Positions 25,855-34,339 of a stretch of 34,339 nt of DNA are shown in pieces; positions within the stretch are counted from its first letter, which is position 1; each line of letters begins with the position of its first letter. Under the pieces are notes generated by a model. That model was not told the origin of the DNA. It searched no databases and worked only from the letters and a program-made list of their open reading frames with translations. The position numbers and the translations under genes were made by a program. Source of the DNA: Veillonella sp. AM51-8BH (GTDB taxonomy: Bacteria; Bacillota; Negativicutes; Veillonellales; Veillonellaceae); NCBI RefSeq assembly GCF_003463825.1, contig NZ_QSDY01000015.1, positions 1-34,339 on the forward strand, written 5' to 3'.

Positions 25855-27834
25855 ATGATGAACCGATGGCAACGATTATTTGAAGGCATAAAGACAGAGA
25901 TTAAGGTATTTATCTTTTTCTCTGCCTTGTTGACTGCATTTAGAATCGTGTTTCTTGCAGTATTCCAATCACAGCTAGCATCTGTGACGATGGAAAATAT
26001 CCTTACGTCCTTATGGCTAGGCTTTAGATTGAGCCTCAAGACCGTTGGTTCTTTGTGCTTATTGGGCTTCTTAGGAGGCACATTGGTGCATACCTTTGTA
26101 CCAAAATGGCCATCCTTGCGCATTAAACAGGTTATCTATTCTATTGCAACGGTACTGTTAACCTTCTTATTCTTGGGGCGCATTCCGTTCTATAAGATCT
26201 TTAACTCCTCTTATAATGCGATGCTCATCAATGGTAAAAACGATGATATCGGCGCCATTATCAATACAGCCATCAATGAATATAATGCGTTGATGTACAT
26301 CGTAGGTGCTGTTGTGTTGAGTGCCGCCCTTTGTTGGTTCCTCGTTCGTTTCTTGGCGTGGGGTACAAAGAAATATAGCGATTACGCTAATACTCAACTA
26401 GTTTGTACTACGTGGTATCCTAAGACGAAGAAAACGCAATGGATTACAGGCATTGGATTGACTGTAGTTATCGGCGTACTAGGGCTATTCTTTAGATTTG
26501 GTGGTGCTTTTAACTATACAAATTCCATCAACTGGGAAAGTGCGGCGCGTCTCAGTTCTAATCTATTAAATGAAACCATCCTTGATGATGTGCAGGCTCT
26601 CTATCGCGTTAAAAGCATCGCAAAGCGTGCAGATGAGCTTGAGGTCATCAATTTAACACCTCAAGAATTGAGTGAAAAAATTAGTGCCATCGGCGGTACG
26701 TTTAATGGTAAGGATTTTGATGGTTCTTTCACAAGAACGATTACAACCCAACGTTTAGCAGAGCAACCGCAATCTATTAACATCGTTCTTGGTGAATCTT
26801 ATGGTTTGTGGCCATTCCTCACAGAATACAACGAACCTGGTGCCTACCTTGTTGAACAAGGCCGTAAATATGCTGCTAGCCCTCAAGCGATGAGCACACA
26901 GCTAGCGCTTGCCCAAGGTACAGGTACAATGCCTGCTATCAACGGTTTATTGACTGGTATGCCTGATACAGGTTTATATCCTAACTATGAAGGTGAAAGC
27001 TTCAAACAACCGTACGGCTTAGGCATTGGTTCTGTTATGAAAAAACTAGGTTATAAAACAGTATTCTGGTACGGCGGCTTTAGTACATGGCAAAATGTTA
27101 AGAACTTCGCCTTGTCTCAAGGGTTTGATGAATTCCATGATGCGTCTGAAATGCCAAGTGATGAAAGCAATGCGTGGGGCGTAGCGGATAAGGATATGTT
27201 TAAAGCCATCTCCGCATACATGGAGCAACATAGAGGGGAAAAAATCCTCAACGTAATCATGACTACATCTAATCATCCTCCATATAGCGTTAACGTCGCT
27301 AAAGAAGGTTATGATGTGAACAAGGTAAAAGGTCATTTGCCTGATACAATCGCTGAAACAGATAAGCAATTGAACGAAATGGGTCATATTTGGTATGCAG
27401 ACCATGTAATGGGCCAGTTTATCGCTAGTGAAGAAAAAGCAGATCCATCGGCGCTCTTCGTTATCACTGGGGACCATAGCGAACGCTTTACCTTTGCTCG
27501 TGAAGTAAGTCCTAATGTGGCATCTACGATTCCGATTATCTTCTATGGACGAGGCATTCATAAAGATTGGCTTGCTCCTAATGCGTTTGGCATGAGTATT
27601 CAAATCATTCCAACCTTGGCAGAACTTGTAGGTCGTCCTGGTCAAACCTATGAAGCGATGGTACCAAGCTTGTTCACACAAGAGGAATTTGTCTTTAACC
27701 ATAGACTCTATCTAGATAACAGTGGAAAACTTATGGAACAAGGTACAAATATGCCTCAAGCCTATGGTAAGGTAATTAAAGACATGCGCGAACTTGCGGC
27801 ATGGCGTATTAAACATGGGGATGTCATCCAATAA
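25855..27834 (+). CDS. LtaS/MdoB-like phosphotransferase, sulfatase-fold (copy 1)
   Basis: This membrane enzyme is of the lipoteichoic acid synthase / phosphoglycerol transferase type. The N-terminus has about five membrane segments (residues about 18-40, 45-80, 90-115, 145-170 and 200-220). The extracytoplasmic sulfatase-fold domain follows. Visible site elements are GESYG with Glu314, a candidate nucleophile Thr in GTGTMP (about residues 356-358), the WYGG block, TTSNHPPY, and TGDHS with Asp540/His541. The 659 residues match the family. Whether it makes a lipoteichoic-acid-like polymer or decorates a glycan or lipopolysaccharide is unknown; its neighbours favour the latter. ATG 25855 and 25858 are both possible. 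Confidence 0.85.
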   Translation: MMNRWQRLFEGIKTEIKVFIFFSALLTAFRIVFLAVFQSQLASVTMENILTSLWLGFRLSLKTVGSLCLLGFLGGTLVHTFVPKWPSLRIKQVIYSIATVLLTFLFLGRIPFYKIFNSSYNAMLINGKNDDIGAIINTAINEYNALMYIVGAVVLSAALCWFLVRFLAWGTKKYSDYANTQLVCTTWYPKTKKTQWITGIGLTVVIGVLGLFFRFGGAFNYTNSINWESAARLSSNLLNETILDDVQALYRVKSIAKRADELEVINLTPQELSEKISAIGGTFNGKDFDGSFTRTITTQRLAEQPQSINIVLGESYGLWPFLTEYNEPGAYLVEQGRKYAASPQAMSTQLALAQGTGTMPAINGLLTGMPDTGLYPNYEGESFKQPYGLGIGSVMKKLGYKTVFWYGGFSTWQNVKNFALSQGFDEFHDASEMPSDESNAWGVADKDMFKAISAYMEQHRGEKILNVIMTTSNHPPYSVNVAKEGYDVNKVKGHLPDTIAETDKQLNEMGHIWYADHVMGQFIASEEKADPSALFVITGDHSERFTFAREVSPNVASTIPIIFYGRGIHKDWLAPNAFGMSIQIIPTLAELVGRPGQTYEAMVPSLFTQEEFVFNHRLYLDNSGKLMEQGTNMPQAYGKVIKDMRELAAWRIKHGDVIQ

Positions 27835-27890
27835 AAACTACACAGTTTTATGTATTAAATGTAATTGATTTATAAGCTAAAGGATTATCT

Positions 27891-28646
27891 ATGAGTACTG
27901 TGACGGCTATTATCTTAGCGCGCAATGAAGAACAACATATTGTAGATTGTATTAAAAGTATTCAATTTGCTGATGAAATATTAGTTATTGATGATGGAAG
28001 TACAGATCAAACGGTACCTCTTGCAACTGACTTGGGGGCTAAAGTTATACCACATCCTCTGAATGGAGATTGGTCACAACAACGACGCTTTGGTATTTCA
28101 CAAGCTCAGAGTGAATGGATTCTATTTGTCGATTCTGATGAGCGTGTATCGCCAGAGTTAGCAAAATCTATTCAACGAGCTATCCAAGGTGAACCGAAGA
28201 CTTATTGGTTACATAGATATAATCTATTCCATCACAATCAGGCAACTCATGGTGTAGTGAGACCTGATAAGGTGTTACGATTGATGCCTCGAGAGGGAGC
28301 AACTGTGGAAGGTGCTGTTCATGAATCTTTTATCAGTCCCTATCCACAAGATACATTAGAGGGAAAATTATATCACTATACGTATGATAACTGGCATCAA
28401 TTCTTTGAGAAGTTTAATAAGTATACGACGGCAGCAGCTAACAAATACAAGGCACAAGGGAAGTCTTGTAGTTTTTTAGGGGATATTATACTTCGACCAC
28501 AATGGGCATTTTTTAAGATATATATTTTGCAAGGTGGCATATTAGATGGGAAAATAGGCTTTCTATTATCTATTTACCATATGATGTATACTATGACAAA
28601 ATATGTAAAATTATATTATTTAAACAAATCTAATGGGCAATTATAA
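27891..28646 (+). CDS. glycosyltransferase family 2, WaaE/KdtX-like
   Basis: A 251-residue GT2 (GT-A fold) enzyme with VIDDGSTDQT (residues about 32-41) and the metal-binding FVDSDER (about 79-85). The rest (YWLHRYNLF, EGAVHESFI, KLYHYTYDNWHQFFEKFNKY) resembles the WaaE/KdtX group that adds a sugar to the lipopolysaccharide inner core. That resemblance is by motif recall. The gene lies between two LtaS/MdoB-like genes. Short hydrophobic stretches near the C-terminus may attach it to the membrane. The start ATG has a short agg site (aaagga). Confidence 0.85.
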   Translation: MSTVTAIILARNEEQHIVDCIKSIQFADEILVIDDGSTDQTVPLATDLGAKVIPHPLNGDWSQQRRFGISQAQSEWILFVDSDERVSPELAKSIQRAIQGEPKTYWLHRYNLFHHNQATHGVVRPDKVLRLMPREGATVEGAVHESFISPYPQDTLEGKLYHYTYDNWHQFFEKFNKYTTAAANKYKAQGKSCSFLGDIILRPQWAFFKIYILQGGILDGKIGFLLSIYHMMYTMTKYVKLYYLNKSNGQL

Positions 28647-28712
28647 TTAGTAATTTAGTATAGTAAATTGCTATGGAGAATTATTGTTCTTTAAGTAGAT
28701 CTGGAAGTATGA

Positions 28713-30734
28713 ATGAGTGAACAATTTTTTCTATCCCTACAACAAAATATAAAACTAATGCTTTGGGCTCCTATATTGAGCACCATCTTTCGAATCATAT
28801 TCATGATTGTGTATAATCCTTACCCTACATGGAAGGGACGCTGGAAATCTGTATTAGGTTCATTGCGTTATGGCTTTTGGTGGGGCATGGATTTTGATGC
28901 TTATGTATTCTTACTACCCTTAGTATTGGTGACGCTCCCTGCATTATTATTTGATGGGTATCACCAAATAGAAGATACTGTACGGTTAGTGGGATTAACT
29001 ATTTATTCCTGCATACTTTACGCAGCTTTTGCAGGAAAAATGATTTTTTATAAGCATTTCCATGATACGTATAATTATATGGTTCATTATGGAAATCATG
29101 CAGAGAAACGTAATTTGATTGATGTATTCTTTAATCAAGATCGAGGAATTCTCGTCATTTTAGGATTGATTCCTATTACGTTTATATCTTGGTACATGGG
29201 CGATTTCTTCTTATCCTTGCCATCTATACCTTATCCAACTATTGAAGGAACTTGGCCTACTGTAGCTTGGAATATAGGTCTTGTGGCTGCCTCCGTTTTG
29301 GGGTTTTATTGGTTCCGCTATGGTGGAACCTTATCTCATGATGATAAACCAGAATGGGATACGATTCCTACAGTAGTAAAAGAGGATATATTCTTTGCTC
29401 GTGCTACAGTGCCAGATCTATGTGCCTTAGAAACGGTGCTAAAACATCCCCTTCGTGATGAATATACCGCATCTGCTGAGGACATTGATGACGCGATTCA
29501 CCGTATTGTTCCTAAGAAATATAAAGATTCTTGGCAGGATTTGAATACACCGCTTCATGCATTCAAGCGCGTTGCATCAGGTCCTCGTATTGATAGACCA
29601 CAACATATATTCTTTATTGTTGGTGAAAGTATCCCACAATGGTCTCTTGATGAACCTTATAAGGATCTCAATATATGTCCTGGTTTATGGGATTTTAAAG
29701 ATGATCCTCACACAGCGCAAGTACCTAATTTCTTGCCTGCTGGTAATGTATCTCGCCCATCCATTGTAAGTCTATTATCTGGCGTCTATGATGCGGGTAT
29801 GGAAATCAATGAACGGGAAGCCTTTTGGCATGAACCATTGCCGACCTCTTTGGCAGCTCAAATGAAGCGATTAGGCTATGATACGATTTATTGGTATGGT
29901 GGTAATGCGTCGTATGGCAACTTTAATCACTTTGGTAAGGCTCAAGGCTTTGACCGCGTAGAAAGCGCTTCTGTGTTCTGTGGTCCCGATGCTCCTAAAA
30001 CTTGGGTAGGCGTCTATGACCATGTATTTTTAGAACATATTGAACAGGAAATCAAATCGTTAGAACATCCTACATTCCATTTTATTTACACTACATCCAA
30101 TCATGGCCCTTATAAAATGGAGGATTCCTTATTAGATTATGATCCTGAAAAGGTCATGCCGAACCTGGGAGATGATTTAAAATCCAATAAGAAACGCAAT
30201 AAGGAATTGGCTACCTATCGCTATAGTGATAAGGCGATTTTTAACTTTGTTAATGCTATGAAAGAGGCTTTTCCTGATAGTTTATTCGTTGTTACTGGTG
30301 ACCACTCTAATTTATTTGGCTCTTTGAATAATACATCCTTAATTCAACGGGATTATACCTTGCGCGACACATTCTGTACCGTAGGACTATTGCAACATCC
30401 TGCTTTCACTAAGGACAGTATTACGGCGCCCATTGGCACGCATATGAGCCTCATGCCTACGATCATTGAAGCCATTGCACCAAAGGGTTTTGAATATTAT
30501 TCCATTGTGCCGTCCTTGTTTGATAAACAGCCCGACACGTTGGTTACGCCGTACCAGTGGATTACGCCGCATATGATGGGCGATGTTCGCATGGATTATG
30601 GTGAAAGCAACATACCGTCTTATAAACCGGTTGAGCCAATTCGTCCCATTGATAATCATGAGGATGATGCTCGTGATTGGACATTGTTAACCATGTGGCT
30701 TATTAATCATGAAGACAGTATGAATAAGTCGTAG
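28713..30734 (+). CDS. LtaS/MdoB-like phosphotransferase, sulfatase-fold (copy 2)
   Basis: This 673-residue paralogue of the gene two upstream has the same layout: about five N-terminal membrane segments, then the sulfatase-fold domain. The site elements are GESIPQW (Glu305), NVSRPS (residues 345-350), WYGG, TTSNHGPY and TGDHS (Asp530/His531). In the aligned nucleophile position the first copy has Thr358 within GTGTMP, whereas this copy has Ser347. A conserved-looking cysteine and other changes in the active-site region suggest a different substrate. The ribosome site is weak. It is probably in one transcript with the neighbouring glycosyltransferase genes. Confidence 0.85.
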   Translation: MSEQFFLSLQQNIKLMLWAPILSTIFRIIFMIVYNPYPTWKGRWKSVLGSLRYGFWWGMDFDAYVFLLPLVLVTLPALLFDGYHQIEDTVRLVGLTIYSCILYAAFAGKMIFYKHFHDTYNYMVHYGNHAEKRNLIDVFFNQDRGILVILGLIPITFISWYMGDFFLSLPSIPYPTIEGTWPTVAWNIGLVAASVLGFYWFRYGGTLSHDDKPEWDTIPTVVKEDIFFARATVPDLCALETVLKHPLRDEYTASAEDIDDAIHRIVPKKYKDSWQDLNTPLHAFKRVASGPRIDRPQHIFFIVGESIPQWSLDEPYKDLNICPGLWDFKDDPHTAQVPNFLPAGNVSRPSIVSLLSGVYDAGMEINEREAFWHEPLPTSLAAQMKRLGYDTIYWYGGNASYGNFNHFGKAQGFDRVESASVFCGPDAPKTWVGVYDHVFLEHIEQEIKSLEHPTFHFIYTTSNHGPYKMEDSLLDYDPEKVMPNLGDDLKSNKKRNKELATYRYSDKAIFNFVNAMKEAFPDSLFVVTGDHSNLFGSLNNTSLIQRDYTLRDTFCTVGLLQHPAFTKDSITAPIGTHMSLMPTIIEAIAPKGFEYYSIVPSLFDKQPDTLVTPYQWITPHMMGDVRMDYGESNIPSYKPVEPIRPIDNHEDDARDWTLLTMWLINHEDSMNKS

Positions 30735-30865
30735 TATAATTAGACGATGATATCTATTGATGTATAGGTAAAGAGTAGTGGCAAAGATTATTTGCAAGTA
30801 GAATTTGCTATACATCAATGGATACTACTATATGTGTATTGATCTGTATATGATAGGAGGAACCT

Positions 30866-31951
30866 ATGTCTATATTAAATGTTGTAGGCGCCAAAATTTG
30901 GGGTGGCGGTGAACAATATGTATATGATATTTGTAAACAATTACAACAGAGACATAGGACTGCCTATATCTTAGTGGACCAATCGAATGAAGATATGCAA
31001 TCTCGCTATGCTCAAGTGGGACATGTGATGACTGCCAATCTTTATACCTTGAAGGGTTTTCTATCTGTTAATGCAGTAGCTAAGCAGGTAAAGGAACAAG
31101 GGATTGATACGATTGTATGCCATTCTGGTAAATATATCTTATTTTGTATTGCTCTTAAGCAGTTAACAGGTGCTAAATTAGTGTTTATTAAACATAATCT
31201 TGTACCTGGTAAAACAGATATGTATCATAGATGGATCAATGCACAAGTAGATGCCTTTGTTTGTGTGTCCAAACTTGTTTATGATGACCTTATGACGCCT
31301 GTTATTAAGGATACTAGCAAATACCATGTTGTACATAATGGTATCGACCCAAACCGATTCCAGTCCTTTTCAGATGCAGTTCCTATGAAATCTAAGGTTA
31401 GAACCTTTGGCTATAGTGCGCGTATTACAGAACGAAAAGGTTTATATCTGATTTTAAGTGCTCTTGAACAGATTCATCAAAACGATCCAGAAGTTCGATT
31501 GATTATATCTGGGGCTGGTACAGAGGATCAAATCAAAAAACTAAAAGATTATATAGAAGCGCATCAAATGCATTCTTATGTTGAATTTATAGGCTTTACA
31601 CGAGATATTGAAGGTTTATATAGATCAATTGATTGCTTACTATTGCCAACAATAACACGGGAGGCCTTTGGTCTCGTTATCTGTGAGGCTATGTATTGCG
31701 GTGTACCAGTTATTACAAGCGGTTCTGGGGCTCAGCGAGAAATCATAGACGATGGTGAGTCTGGATTTATTGTAGATCCACTGAACGAACACACATTACA
31801 ACAGGCTATGGAATATGTGATGAGTGATGATGTAAACTTGCCGAATATCATCACAAAGGCACGACATGTTGTAGAGGAACGATTCATCGTTAATCGTGTG
31901 GCTGATGAATTAGTTACAATTATAGATAATTTACATTCCACAAATCATTGA
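30866..31951 (+). CDS. glycosyltransferase family 4
   Basis: A 361-residue GT-B enzyme of the GT4 family. It has the N-terminal glycine-rich donor or acceptor loop (KIWGGGEQYVYDI, residues about 10-22) and the phosphate-contacting SARITERKG block (about 188-196). It also has the C-terminal E-x7-E motif, EAFGLVICEAMYCGVPVI, which contacts the nucleotide sugar. The ribosome site aggagg is strong. With its neighbours it is presumably used for lipopolysaccharide core or another surface glycan; donor and acceptor cannot be read from the sequence. Confidence 0.9.
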   Translation: MSILNVVGAKIWGGGEQYVYDICKQLQQRHRTAYILVDQSNEDMQSRYAQVGHVMTANLYTLKGFLSVNAVAKQVKEQGIDTIVCHSGKYILFCIALKQLTGAKLVFIKHNLVPGKTDMYHRWINAQVDAFVCVSKLVYDDLMTPVIKDTSKYHVVHNGIDPNRFQSFSDAVPMKSKVRTFGYSARITERKGLYLILSALEQIHQNDPEVRLIISGAGTEDQIKKLKDYIEAHQMHSYVEFIGFTRDIEGLYRSIDCLLLPTITREAFGLVICEAMYCGVPVITSGSGAQREIIDDGESGFIVDPLNEHTLQQAMEYVMSDDVNLPNIITKARHVVEERFIVNRVADELVTIIDNLHSTNH

Positions 31952-31988
31952 TATATTTTGTAGTTATATAAGTGGATAGGAGTATGAG

Positions 31989-32933
31989 ATGGGATATTTA
32001 CAAACACAATGGCAGCGAGGCCGTAAGATTTACGGTAAACGTAGTTGGAGGGAAACTAGACGTACTTTCCTTCATACAATGCGCTCTATCCGCAATAAAG
32101 GGGAAATTGAGGCACTAGAGACCTATTTTGCAAACTATACGCCTGATCCAACCTTATTAGACCGTCAAGTTGGTTTATTTGAGTTAATGACACGATTTTT
32201 CTTGTTTAAAAGCTCAACACCACAGGAACGATTAGAGGCTATTGTTAATCATTTTGATTATTTGAAAGATGTATTTACGGACGAAGCCATACGTGAAATG
32301 TACTCTGTAGATCCAGATAATATTTACGACGATGTAAGTCGTATGAATCGGGGCTTTATCGTATGGGAATCAGAAGACCTTGATATGGTAGCGCGCTTAT
32401 ATTATGGCCCTGGTCAACGTAAAGAAGGCTTCTTAACCTTGTTACTAACCTTGGGTAAGCAAGGTGTATACCATGCTAACTTCCGCTTTGGTAAAGGTTT
32501 TAATGGGGAACCTGCTATGTGGATTGGCACAATTCAAGGTTATAAAGATGGTCTAGATAATGCTAAAACAGTGACTAAAAAGATGTTTGGGTATCGACCA
32601 AAAAACTTTATCATGTTCTTATTGCGCCATATTGCAGCTATCTGTAAGGTAGAATCTATTTACGCTGTTTCTGATGAAGGCTTTTACGCAAATACCCACT
32701 TAGTTCGCGGTCATCGTGCTAAGGTAGCTGAGCTAGATCCATTGTGGGAGGAATCTGGCGGCGTTGTATGTAGCGATGAGCGGTTCTTCAAAATTCCTTT
32801 AGAGGAATATCGTAAACCTATTGAAGAGATTAAATCACAAAAACGTAGCCAATACAGAAAACGTTATGAATTACTCGATCAATATGAACAAGAGATTCAA
32901 AATAATGTACAACCATTGTTACGAGTAAAATAA
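31989..32933 (+). CDS. VirK/YbjX family protein (DUF535)
   Basis: A 314-residue protein with the DUF535 pattern (FFLFKSSTPQERLEAIVNHF, HANFRFGKGFNGEPAMWIGT, IAAICKVESIYAVSDEGFYA). VirK/YbjX proteins are linked to outer-membrane and lipopolysaccharide functions, though their biochemistry is not settled. It is encoded 37 bases after the GT4 with a good aggag ribosome site, so it likely belongs to the same transcript. There is no signal peptide, and the protein appears cytoplasmic. Confidence 0.9.
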   Translation: MGYLQTQWQRGRKIYGKRSWRETRRTFLHTMRSIRNKGEIEALETYFANYTPDPTLLDRQVGLFELMTRFFLFKSSTPQERLEAIVNHFDYLKDVFTDEAIREMYSVDPDNIYDDVSRMNRGFIVWESEDLDMVARLYYGPGQRKEGFLTLLLTLGKQGVYHANFRFGKGFNGEPAMWIGTIQGYKDGLDNAKTVTKKMFGYRPKNFIMFLLRHIAAICKVESIYAVSDEGFYANTHLVRGHRAKVAELDPLWEESGGVVCSDERFFKIPLEEYRKPIEEIKSQKRSQYRKRYELLDQYEQEIQNNVQPLLRVK

Positions 32934-33039
32934 TATTTATACATTAAATAGATATTTATAAACTAATAGATATCTATAAAGTATAGATGTTAATATGATA
33001 AATAGTAGATTGTAACTATGTAGGGGAAAAGGGGTTAGT

Positions 33040-34238
33040 ATGCAATCTTGGATACTTAAAAATTCTGAAATGGTACTGACCGTACTCATTTCACTCATGA
33101 TATGTACAACACGGTCATCTATGGCATTGGGGAATTTACTATATGCCCTCATTATATTGATGACCTTAATAACTTGTTGGTATAGGCGACATGAAATCTC
33201 TGTACCACAATCGATACGCCAATATGGATGGGCTTATGTAGGTATGTTACTATGTGTATTGCCGTCCGCATTAATTAGTACCGATATAGCGGTGACTACA
33301 AAATATTTCTTCAATATTTGGGTTTGGAAGGTATTAGTCATCGTCCCAATTCTGCTATGTATTAAGAGTTCTCACAAATTATACGTCATATTATCAGTAT
33401 TTTTTGTGTATATGGGCGTCGATGCTATATCGGCGTTTGCACAATATTTACTGGGCTATAACTTAGGACCAGGAGGGCGTGCAGGTGGTGTTATACACGG
33501 ATCTATGATGGGATTAGCTATGTTGTTAACATTGGCTTTTCCATTAGCATTAATTGCTGCCTATGATAAGAGATTTCCTTCGTATCTGAGAAAATCTGCT
33601 GTATTTTCTTTGTTTGGCATGCTTTTAGGCATGTGGGGGAACCAAAGTCGTGGTTCTTGGTTATTTAATGGCATTAATGGTGCGCTCATTACATTGCGTT
33701 ATTGCTTTGTAAATATTCGCTATATATTGGTATTACTTGTAGCCGTTGTAGGCATAGGATATGCTTTTACTAGTAATCAAGCCTATATAGCTCGTTTTGA
33801 AAGTACTTTTAATACGACTACAGATGCTCAAATTTAGGCCGTATCTATGTATGGGAAGCAGATAAGCAGATGATTATAGACCACCCTGTAACAGGTGTTG
33901 GTCCTGGATTATGGCAAAAAACATATCGAGAGCACTATAAATTAAAACAAGAAACTCAAAATTTAGGTCATTCTCATAATAATTTATTGCAAATAGCCTC
34001 TGAATCTGGCGTATTAGGGCTTATTGGTTTTTTAGGATTCTCAATTTTTGTAATCTGTAAATCTCTGAAAGACTATATTAAGACAAGAAATCCTTATGAT
34101 TTATCAATCCTTGTAGGTTTGATTAGTTACTTATTCCTATTTGGATCTATTGATTATACATGGGGAAATTCATCTGGGATTCGCATGTTTTGGATTGTTA
34201 TGGGCATCATGATTCAATTGAAAGAAATTAAGAATTAA
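33040..34238 (+). pseudogene. O-antigen ligase/polymerase (Wzy/WaaL-type), frameshifted
   Basis: This is a polytopic membrane protein that would ligate or polymerise surface polysaccharide. The first frame (33040-33837, 265 residues) holds most of the membrane segments and GNQSRGSWL. The second frame (to 34238) begins inside the conserved periplasmic block: GRIYVWEADKQMIIDHPVTG, then GVGPGLWQKTYREHYK, then further membrane helices. A stop (tag at 33835) splits them. One base missing in aaattta (33830-33836) would restore a protein of about 399 residues, normal for the family. The second open frame starts at an internal ATG (33870) and is not an independent gene. A strong ribosome site lies before 33040. 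The final 100 bases of the window (34239-34339) are AT-rich with no clear feature. Confidence 0.85.
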
Positions 34239-34339
34239 TTGAGAACTAATTGAGAATTACAGGATTATTTAGGAAATATTTACGTATTATTTAATTGATT
34301 TTTATGTCTAATTTAAATAGACTTAAAATCTCCCAAAAA

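Noticed and set aside
33870..34238. Independent 122-residue O-antigen-ligase-like gene
   Set aside because: Its first residues are the middle of a conserved family block, there is no ribosome site, and the missing start lies in the preceding open frame.

Overview
The window is the chromosomal replication-origin region of a low-GC, diderm Firmicute of the Negativicutes, most likely Veillonella or a close relative. Three things point there. The gene order is the classic Firmicute one: (mnmG-mnmE-jag-yidC-yidD-rnpA-rpmH) oriC dnaA oriC dnaN-yaaA-recF-DUF721-remB-gyrB. The protein families (LysP, HlyC/CorC, YbjQ, KH-domain Jag) are Firmicute-like. The right end carries lipopolysaccharide-type genes (WaaE-like GT2, O-antigen ligase, VirK/YbjX), as expected for a Gram-positive relative with an outer membrane. 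No BLAST was run, so the genus is inference.

Left arm (1-6441, minus strand): a translation and membrane-biogenesis operon driven by a consensus sigma-A promoter in front of rpmH. It runs through RNase P protein, YidD, YidC, Jag/KhpB, MnmE and MnmG, and ends at a bidirectional terminator shared with a convergent 37-codon small ORF. Hairpins between rpmH/rnpA and rnpA/yidD probably step transcription down.

Origin (6359-9544): 1.2 kb of non-coding DNA precedes dnaA. It contains three copies of a previously unremarked nested inverted-repeat element (E1, E2 in + orientation, E3 reversed), then a dnaA promoter and a cluster of DnaA boxes. A second DnaA-box cluster and a DnaA-trio-like unwinding element lie between dnaA and dnaN, so the origin looks bipartite.

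Right of the origin (9545-17448, plus strand): dnaN, yaaA, recF, a DciA/DUF721 protein with a zinc ribbon, remB, gyrB, a lysine permease and a YbjQ protein. A minus-strand block follows (17504-23293): an RND efflux pump with its lipoprotein adaptor, and an HlyC/CorC-type CBS membrane protein. The rest (23667-34238, plus) is a methyltransferase, a Lys-rich repeat protein, and an envelope-polysaccharide cluster: two LtaS/MdoB-like phosphotransferases, a GT2, a GT4, a VirK/YbjX protein and an O-antigen ligase/polymerase.

A striking property is the number of broken frames. rpmH has lost one copy of a 4-bp tandem. gyrB, the RND permease and the O-antigen ligase each lack one base in a short homopolymer, and the Lys-rich protein probably does too. 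The RND permease also has an in-frame stop. Because gyrB is normally indispensable, several of these are more likely sequence or assembly errors than real mutations, although the RND gene, with two lesions, may be a true pseudogene.
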